Positions 58,338 to 64,000 of a DNA stretch of 64,000 bases are shown here, in pieces. Within the stretch, counting starts at the first letter, position 1. Every line of letters begins with the position of its first letter. The notes below the pieces were generated by a model that made no database searches, was not told the DNA's origin, and saw nothing but the letters and a program-made list of their open reading frames with translations. The position numbers were made by a program, and so were the translations under genes. Location of the stretch: positions 248,001 to 312,000 of the forward strand of contig NZ_FOXU01000003.1 in the NCBI RefSeq assembly GCF_900115805.1, written 5' to 3'. Source of the DNA: Psychrobacillus psychrotolerans. GTDB lineage: Bacteria; Bacillota; Bacilli; Bacillales_A; Planococcaceae.

Positions 58338-58640
58338 ATGGACCACGGTCAAGAAAATATTACAATTGTAGATGAAAATGGAAATGAACAACTTTGTAAC
58401 GTGCTATTTACATTTGAATCTGATGAATTTGAAAAATCATATGTACTTTATTATCCAATCGGTGCAGAAGAAGATGAAAATGAAGAAATCGAAATTCATG
58501 CATCATCATTTACTCCAAATGAAGATGGAGAAGACGGAGAATTACTTCCAGTCGAGTCCGATGCTGAATGGGATATGATCGAAGAAATGTTAAGTACATT
58601 TTTAGATGAACAAGAAGACGAAGAAGAAGACGAAGAATAA
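58338..58640 (+). CDS. DUF1292 protein (UPF0473, YrzB)
   Basis: This is a very acidic protein of 100 residues with a core [33 protein letters not shown] and a Glu/Asp tail ([11 protein letters not shown]). It is the last gene of the operon. Function unknown. The start follows GAGGTGA. Confidence 0.92.
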   Translation: MDHGQENITIVDENGNEQLCNVLFTFESDEFEKSYVLYYPIGAEEDENEEIEIHASSFTPNEDGEDGELLPVESDAEWDMIEEMLSTFLDEQEDEEEDEE

Positions 58641-58652
58641 GACTATCTATTC

Positions 58653-58688
58653 AGGTGGATGAGGGAAGCCTCATTCACCTTTTTCTTT
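58653..58688 (+). terminator. Rho-independent terminator after yrzB
   Basis: A 12-bp stem (AGGTGGATGAGG / CCTCATTCACCT, one G-U pair), GAAG loop and T-rich tail. Confidence 0.93.
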
Positions 58689-58773
58689 GTTTAATTGTTC
58701 TGTACATAATTAGCTATTTACACATTCTAGCCTGTGGTGAATAGTGGTAACCATAATCATAAAAGAGAAAAAA

Positions 58774-58838
58774 ATCTACTATATGTCAAGATTCTCTAAA
58801 AGCGTCAAGCTCATTACACACGGTAGATTATAGTAGAT
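58774..58838. repeat. 10-bp inverted repeat with long loop before mltG
   Basis: ATCTACTATA at 58774-58783 and TATAGTAGAT at 58829-58838 are exact complements, 45 bases apart, upstream of the mltG promoter. Confidence 0.6.
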
Positions 58839-58851
58839 GATTTGTGCGCTT

Positions 58852-58880
58852 TTGTTCTTTTATATATTTTCTTGTATAAT
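58852..58880 (+). promoter_or_regulatory. Sigma-A promoter of mltG
   Basis: TTGTTC (58852-58857), 17 bases, TATAAT (58875-58880); the mltG start is 26 bases downstream. Confidence 0.65.
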
Positions 58881-58905
58881 GAGATAGGATAAAGGGGGAG
58901 AACCC

Positions 58906-60024
58906 GTGGAAAATGAAACAAAAAAAGATATTATGTTTAAGAAAATGAAAAGTAAGAAAAAAGAAGTGAAACTTGTGAGAAAGATTGTTCTAATTATAAC
59001 TTTCCTTGTAATTATCATCGGAGGGATAGCTGGACTAGTTATCTATAATTATGTAGAATCAGCGCTCCAACCTTTAGACCCTAATTCCGAAGAGACTATA
59101 ACCGTAGATATTCCAATTGGATCTGGCTTGGATAATATTTCCAGTGCATTAGAAAAAAGCGGAATTATAAAAGATGCAAAGATCTTTAAGTATTATGCAA
59201 AGTTTAACAATGAATCTCAGTTTCAGGCTGGGGAGTATAGTTTAACAAAATCAATGACTTTAGACGAAATTATTGAAAGCTTAAAAACTGGTAAAGTATA
59301 CAGAGAACCGGTATTCGCGTTGACAATTCCAGAAGGATTGACACTTGAACAAATTGGACAAGTTATTGAAAAGAAAACAAAGCATTCTGCAGATGATTTC
59401 TTTTCACTTGTAACAAGTGAGGAATTTGTGGATCGAATGATGGTTAAATATCCAAACGTTCTAGGACCAGAGATTAAAGGAGAAAATGTACGCTATGCAT
59501 TAGAAGGATATCTGTTCCCTGCGACCTACCCGTTTTTTGAGGAAAACCCTTCTATTGAGACAATAGTAGATATGATGCTCTCTAATACCGATAAAGTAGT
59601 AACATCTTACGTAGATATATTACAAGCAGAGGAAAAATCTGTTCACTGGTTATTAACTTTTGCGTCTTTATTAGAGGAAGAGGCTACAGCCCAAACAGAT
59701 CGAGCAACAATTGCGAGTGTCTTTTATAACCGTATAGAAGATGGGATGCCTTTACAAACAGATCCAACTGTCCTATACGCTAAAGGGACACATAAAGATC
59801 GTGTGCTTTTTGAAGACTTAGAGTTTGATAATCCTTATAACACGTATCAAAACCCAGGATTACCGCCCGGACCCATCGCAAATGCTGGTAAATCATCTAT
59901 AGAAGCTACACTTGATCCAAGCAATACAGATTATTTTTACTTCTTGGCAGACAAAGAAGGAACTAATCACTTTTCTAAAACCTATGATGAACATCTTCAA
60001 AAAATCGACGAATTTTTAAAATAA
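58906..60024 (+). CDS. mltG: Endolytic murein transglycosylase MltG (YceG-like)
   Basis: This is a membrane-anchored glycan-strand cleaving enzyme of 372 residues. A basic N-terminus and one helix (about 28-50) are followed by a LysM-like region and the YceG domain with catalytic Glu in FASLLEEEATAQTDR and VFYNRIEDGMPLQTDPTV. The start is GTG after AAAGGGGGAG. Confidence 0.94.
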   Translation: MENETKKDIMFKKMKSKKKEVKLVRKIVLIITFLVIIIGGIAGLVIYNYVESALQPLDPNSEETITVDIPIGSGLDNISSALEKSGIIKDAKIFKYYAKFNNESQFQAGEYSLTKSMTLDEIIESLKTGKVYREPVFALTIPEGLTLEQIGQVIEKKTKHSADDFFSLVTSEEFVDRMMVKYPNVLGPEIKGENVRYALEGYLFPATYPFFEENPSIETIVDMMLSNTDKVVTSYVDILQAEEKSVHWLLTFASLLEEEATAQTDRATIASVFYNRIEDGMPLQTDPTVLYAKGTHKDRVLFEDLEFDNPYNTYQNPGLPPGPIANAGKSSIEATLDPSNTDYFYFLADKEGTNHFSKTYDEHLQKIDEFLK

Positions 60025-60031
60025 AAATTGT

Positions 60032-60075
60032 GCAGGAGAGGGAGTGTGTCGCATTCCTTCTCCTGCTATGTTATT
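60032..60075 (+). terminator. Terminator after mltG
   Basis: A 15-bp stem (60032-60046 with 60052-60066, two G-U pairs) with a weak T-rich tail (TATGTTATTAT). Confidence 0.7.
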
Positions 60076-60138
60076 ATAAGAGTTGTTTTTTTACATAATA
60101 GGGATTACTATTTTATTGACCTAAAGGGGTTAGTCTAG

Positions 60139-60774
60139 ATGAATATTAGTGATGATTTTTTAAAGGATCTGATAAAACCTCGATCCGCTATTTTTTTGGA
60201 AATGGAACAATATGCAAAAGATTATCATGTGCCTATCATGCAACTAATGGGTATGGAATCGTTATTGCAGCTCCTTTCTTTACAACAGCCAAAGTCTATT
60301 TTAGAACTTGGAACTGCTATCGGTTATTCTTCCATGCGAATGGCAACTAAACTTGAAGAAGCATCAATTGTGACTATTGAGCGAGATGAAGCCAAGGCAG
60401 AACTAGCAAAAGATTATATGCAACGGGCAGATTTACAACATCGTATTCAAGTAATTATAGGAGATGCGTTAGAGATTTCAGCAACAGAGCTGGGAGATTT
60501 AACTTTTGATGCTATCTTTATTGATGCAGCGAAAGGTCAATACAAAAATTTCTTCGAAAAGTATGCCCCATTTTTGAATGATGGTGGCGTTATTTATTGT
60601 GATAATTTATTGTTAAATGGCTTGTCCGAGTTACCGATGAGTGAAGTGCCTAGAAGAAAAAGAACAATGGTCAGAAACCAACATCAATTTATGGAGTGGC
60701 TAATGAATCATCCAGATTATGATACAGCATTCCTACCTGTTGGAGATGGTATGTTAGTAAGTATTAAGAGGTGA
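60139..60774 (+). CDS. trmR: tRNA 5-hydroxyuridine methyltransferase TrmR (YrrM)
   Basis: This is a SAM-dependent O-methyltransferase of 211 residues with motif I ILELGTAIGYSSMRMA and DAIFIDAAKGQY. B. subtilis TrmR makes 5-methoxyuridine at wobble position 34. It sits directly before the two U32 proteins that make 5-hydroxyuridine, which supports this role over a catechol methyltransferase. Confidence 0.9.
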   Translation: MNISDDFLKDLIKPRSAIFLEMEQYAKDYHVPIMQLMGMESLLQLLSLQQPKSILELGTAIGYSSMRMATKLEEASIVTIERDEAKAELAKDYMQRADLQHRIQVIIGDALEISATELGDLTFDAIFIDAAKGQYKNFFEKYAPFLNDGGVIYCDNLLLNGLSELPMSEVPRRKRTMVRNQHQFMEWLMNHPDYDTAFLPVGDGMLVSIKR

Positions 60775-60779
60775 AAGAC

Positions 60780-61709
60780 ATGAACAAAACAGAATTATTG
60801 GTTACACCTGCAAGTATTAGTCATATAGAAGAATTAATGGTAGCTGGAGCTGATGCTTTCTTAGTTGGTGAACAGTTTTTTGGTCTTAGACTTCCAGGAG
60901 AATTCACATTAGATGAAATTGCAACAGCAAGAGTTCTCACATCCAAACAAAACAAAAAATTATATGTTGCGATGAACGCTCTGTTTCATAATGACAAATT
61001 GGAAGCACTGGCTCCTTACATGAAAAGACTTCAAGAGATTGGTGTAGACGGCATTGTGTTTGGAGATCCGGCTGTCATTATCGCTAGACGTGAAGCAGAG
61101 GTAACTATTCCCCTACATTGGAATACGGAACAAACTGCAACCAACTATTTTACAGCGAATTACTGGGGAAAACGTGGTTCTACTAGAGCCGTCCTTGCAA
61201 GAGAGCTAAGTCTCGATGAGGTAGTAGAAGTAAAAGAAAATGCGGCGGTTCAAGTAGAAGTTCAAGTACATGGAATGACTTGTATTTTTCAATCGAAGCG
61301 TTCACTTTTAGGGAATTATTTCTTATTCCAAGAAAAAGCATTGGAAGTAGAGAATCGCTCAAAAAACAAAAATATGTTCTTACATGACAAAGAACGTTCC
61401 AATAAATATCCGATTTATGAAGATAGCAACGGGACGCATATTTTCAGTCCAAACGATATGTGTATGATTGATGAACTAGATGAGCTATTAGATGCTGAAA
61501 TAGATAGCTTAAAAATTGATGGAGTGTTACAAGACCCTTCCTATGTAACGGCTGTTACGAGCTATTACAGGCAAGCAATCGATGCCTATTATGGGTCGAA
61601 AGCAGCCTATAAAGCTTGTAAAAAAGAGTTGTATAACAAAATAGAAGAAATCCAACCAGCATTAAGACCGTTGGATACTGGCTTTTTCTTTAAAGAAACT
61701 GTGTATTAA
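60780..61709 (+). CDS. trhP1: tRNA hydroxylation protein TrhP1 (peptidase U32 family, YrrN)
   Basis: This is a 309-residue U32 protein (ELLVTPASISHIEELMVAGADAFLVGEQFFGLRL). It has few of the Fe-S cysteines seen in the next gene. B. subtilis YrrN and YrrO together support prephenate-dependent 5-hydroxyuridine formation in tRNA. The ATG at 60780 follows AAGAGGTG. It is six bases from trmR. Confidence 0.88.
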   Translation: MNKTELLVTPASISHIEELMVAGADAFLVGEQFFGLRLPGEFTLDEIATARVLTSKQNKKLYVAMNALFHNDKLEALAPYMKRLQEIGVDGIVFGDPAVIIARREAEVTIPLHWNTEQTATNYFTANYWGKRGSTRAVLARELSLDEVVEVKENAAVQVEVQVHGMTCIFQSKRSLLGNYFLFQEKALEVENRSKNKNMFLHDKERSNKYPIYEDSNGTHIFSPNDMCMIDELDELLDAEIDSLKIDGVLQDPSYVTAVTSYYRQAIDAYYGSKAAYKACKKELYNKIEEIQPALRPLDTGFFFKETVY

Positions 61710-61735
61710 TCCGTTAGGAAAGGGTAGGTTTTACT

Positions 61736-63010
61736 TTGCTTAATACAAAATTAGATAAAATAAGTGAGCTAATTGACGGTAAACGTGTCATTACGAAAAA
61801 ACCTGAATTGTTAGCACCAGCGGGAAGCTTAGAAAAGTTAAAAATTGCTGTTCACTATGGTGCTGATGCTGTGTTTATAGGCGGGCGCGAATTTGGACTT
61901 CGCTCAAATGCAGGGAACTTTTCCATAGAAGAAATGCGTGAAGGAGTAGAATTTGCTAGTCGCTATAATGCCAAAGTGTATGTGACTACTAATATCTTTG
62001 CTCATAATGAAAATATGGATGGATTAGAAGAATATCTACAAGCTGTGGAATCCACTGGTGTAACAGGTATTATTGTTGCTGATCCTTTAATAATTGAGAC
62101 ATGCAGAAATGTAGCACCCAAACTAGAGCTTCACTTAAGCACGCAACAATCCTTATCCAATTGGAAAGCTGTGCAATATTGGAAAGAGGAAGGGCTTGAT
62201 CGAGTTGTCCTCGCTCGTGAAACTAGTGGAGACGAAATTCAGTTGATGAAAGAGAAAGTAGATATCGAAATTGAAACGTTTGTCCATGGTGCAATGTGTA
62301 TTGCATATAGCGGTAGGTGTACACTTTCCAATCATATGACTGCCCGTGACTCAAATAGAGGCGGATGTTGCCAATCCTGCCGTTGGGATTATGATTTATA
62401 TGAGCAAACTGACGGAGCAGAGCAAGCGTTATTTACGAAGGATGAAGTCCCGTTTGCGATGAGTCCAAAAGATTTAAAGTTATTGGAATCAATACCTAGG
62501 TTAATTGAATTAGGAATCGATTCTTTGAAAGTTGAAGGTCGTATGAAGTCAATTCATTATATTGCTACTGTTGTTAGTGTTTATCGCAAAGTAATTGATG
62601 CATATTGTGCAGATCCTGAAAACTTCCAAATGGAATCTAGCTGGGTCGCAGAACTAGAAAAATGTGCCAATCGGGAAGCTGATACGGCATTTTTTGAGGC
62701 GGAACCTGGAGTTGAACAACAAATGTACGGGGTACATGACAAAAAATTAGGCTATGATTTTGTGGGACTTGTGTTAGAGTATAACGAAGAAACACAAATA
62801 GTTACATTGCAACAACGAAATTATTTTAAACCTGGAGACAAAGTAGAGTTTTTTGGTCCAGAAATAGATAATGTTGAAATGGTTATAAAAGAAATTACAG
62901 ATGAAAAAGGACAATTATTAGATGCAGCAAGACATCCATTACAGATTGTTCAATTTAAATGTACTAAGAAATTATATCCAAATAATATGATGAGAAAAGG
63001 GATGAAATAA
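61736..63010 (+). CDS. trhP2: tRNA hydroxylation protein TrhP2 (peptidase U32 family, YrrO)
   Basis: This is a 424-residue U32 protein with the family signature [22 protein letters not shown] and a CCQSCRW motif, which together can hold an iron-sulfur cluster. A C-terminal beta-barrel domain follows. The start is TTG at 61736 with AAGGGTAGG upstream. The stop overlaps the udk start (TAATG). Confidence 0.9.
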   Translation: MLNTKLDKISELIDGKRVITKKPELLAPAGSLEKLKIAVHYGADAVFIGGREFGLRSNAGNFSIEEMREGVEFASRYNAKVYVTTNIFAHNENMDGLEEYLQAVESTGVTGIIVADPLIIETCRNVAPKLELHLSTQQSLSNWKAVQYWKEEGLDRVVLARETSGDEIQLMKEKVDIEIETFVHGAMCIAYSGRCTLSNHMTARDSNRGGCCQSCRWDYDLYEQTDGAEQALFTKDEVPFAMSPKDLKLLESIPRLIELGIDSLKVEGRMKSIHYIATVVSVYRKVIDAYCADPENFQMESSWVAELEKCANREADTAFFEAEPGVEQQMYGVHDKKLGYDFVGLVLEYNEETQIVTLQQRNYFKPGDKVEFFGPEIDNVEMVIKEITDEKGQLLDAARHPLQIVQFKCTKKLYPNNMMRKGMK

Positions 63011-63648
63011 TGACGAAGAAAACTCCTCTTATCATTGGGATCACAGGCGGATCAGGATCAGGTAAAACGAGTGTAACAAACGCTATAAGTGAAGTATTTA
63101 AGAACCATTCAGTTGTAGTAATACAGCAAGACTATTATTATAAAGATCAAAGTCACTTGAAGTTTGAGGAGAGACTTAATACAAATTATGATCATCCTCT
63201 AGCTTTTGATAATGACTTATTGCTTGAACATATTCACAATTTGTTAGACAATAAAGCAATTGAAAAGCCAGTATACGATTATGCAAAACATACTCGCTCT
63301 TCGGAAACGATTAAAATTGAGCCTAAAGACGTAATTATTTTAGAAGGTATTCTAGTATTGGAAGATGAACGACTTCGGAATATGATGAATATCAAATTAT
63401 TTGTGGATACAGATGCAGACTTACGTATTATTCGTCGTATCTTACGTGATATTAACGAAAGAGGACGTACGGTAGATTCTGTTGTAGATCAATACTTAAA
63501 TGTAGTTCGTCCGATGCATAACCAATTCATCGAGCCAACTAAAAGATATGCAGATGTAATTATTCCAGAAGGTGGCCAAAATGAAGTGGCGATCGATTTA
63601 ATGGTAACAAAAATTAAAACTATTCTTGAAACGAATGTTATTGTATAA
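63010..63648 (+). CDS. udk: Uridine kinase
   Basis: This enzyme phosphorylates uridine and cytidine. It has 212 residues with Walker [24 protein letters not shown] and [15 protein letters not shown]. It is coupled to trhP2 by a one-base overlap and precedes greA as in B. subtilis. Confidence 0.97.
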   Translation: MTKKTPLIIGITGGSGSGKTSVTNAISEVFKNHSVVVIQQDYYYKDQSHLKFEERLNTNYDHPLAFDNDLLLEHIHNLLDNKAIEKPVYDYAKHTRSSETIKIEPKDVIILEGILVLEDERLRNMMNIKLFVDTDADLRIIRRILRDINERGRTVDSVVDQYLNVVRPMHNQFIEPTKRYADVIIPEGGQNEVAIDLMVTKIKTILETNVIV

Positions 63649-63662
63649 TATGATGATTGAGA

Positions 63663-63692
63663 TTGACAATAATTTCATGTAATTCATATCAT
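63663..63692 (+). promoter_or_regulatory. Candidate sigma-A promoter of greA
   Basis: Consensus TTGACA (63663-63668), 18 bases, TATCAT (63687-63692), between udk and greA. Confidence 0.55.
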
Positions 63693-63759
63693 TGTGATTA
63701 GATGCATATGAATGATACATGGTAAAGTTTTGAGTGTGTATTTAAAGGAGTGTATGGGA

Positions 63760-64000
63760 GTGTCAACAGAGAAACAGTATCCAATGACCGTTGCTGGTAA
63801 ACAAAAATTACAAGATGAATTAACGCATTTAATAACGGTAAAACGTAAAGAGGTAGTAGAACGTATTAAAATTGCTAGAAGCTTTGGGGATCTATCAGAG
63901 AACTCTGAGTATGATTCAGCTAAAGAAGACCAAGCATTTGTAGAGGGTAGAATTTCAACTCTAGAGTCAATGATCCGCAATGCGGTTATGATCGAAGGAG
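63760..64000 (+). CDS. greA: Transcription elongation factor GreA (3' truncated by window edge)
   Basis: This factor helps backtracked RNA polymerase by stimulating transcript cleavage. The first 80 residues are present, reading [16 protein letters not shown] and the coiled-coil tip [28 protein letters not shown] with the acidic tip residues DLSENSEY. The start is GTG at 63760 with AAAGGAG 9 bases before it; an ATG at 63754 is only three bases after that site. The gene continues beyond the window. Confidence 0.95.
   Translation, partial: MSTEKQYPMTVAGKQKLQDELTHLITVKRKEVVERIKIARSFGDLSENSEYDSAKEDQAFVEGRISTLESMIRNAVMIEG

Overview
This window is chromosomal DNA from a low-GC, endospore-forming Firmicute of the order Bacillales. 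Gene order follows the Bacillus subtilis comC-spoIIB-maf-radC-mreBCD-minCD-spoIVFAB-rplU-rpmA-spo0B-obg-pheBA block, then ruvAB-queA-tgt-yajC-spoVB-secDF-recJ-apt-relA-dtd-hisS-aspS and tcdA-rarA-cymR-yrvO-mnmA-recD2-alaS-mltG-yrrMNO-udk-greA. Differences from B. subtilis, namely a type IV pilus operon, no nad operon beside niaR, and dispersed palindromic repeats, suggest a member of Planococcaceae (Psychrobacillus, Sporosarcina or Lysinibacillus type). That placement is inference.

Layout: (1) 1-5.8 kb, the 3' part of a type IV pilus operon: pilT (cut by the window edge), pilC, a prepilin, pilM, pilN, pilO and a prepilin peptidase at the position of B. subtilis comC. (2) 5.8-17.7 kb, shape, division and sporulation genes: spoIIB-like, maf, radC, mreBCD, minCD, spoIVFA/FB, rplU-prp-rpmA behind an L21 leader, spo0B, obg, pheB, pheA. 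(3) 17.7-20.2 kb, six 21-bp repeats, an isolated niaR, and a safA plus CotS-type kinase pair. (4) 20.2-35.9 kb, ruvAB-queA-tgt-yajC, a DUF421 gene, spoVB, comN, secDF, a LapA-domain gene, recJ, apt, relA, dtd. (5) 36-41.2 kb, an SH3b amidase and the T-box controlled hisS-aspS operon. (6) 41.2-45.3 kb, an accessory insertion: a decayed gene, an XRE regulator with membrane partners and a perfect palindromic operator, yqhV, an MFS exporter and a LysE exporter. (7) 45.3-47.3 kb, 6S RNA, tcdA, a small basic protein and two palindromic repeat elements. (8) 47.3-64 kb, rarA, cymR, a cysteine desulfurase, mnmA, a TPR protein, recD2, T-box alaS, ireB-ruvX-yrzB, mltG, the trmR/trhP1/trhP2 tRNA-modification genes, udk and the start of greA.

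The genes are mostly housekeeping with a strong sporulation component (spoIIB, spoIVFA/FB, spo0B, safA, CotS family, spoVB). Several are involved in tRNA decoding and charging (queA, tgt, tcdA, mnmA, trmR/trhP, dtd, hisS, aspS, alaS). I did not find a wholly new multi-gene system. The most unusual signals are an apparent asparagine specifier in the hisS-aspS T-box, a yqhV gene with no standard start codon, palindromic operators at recJ and at the XRE gene, an exact 21-bp repeat array, and two families of dispersed palindromic repeats.
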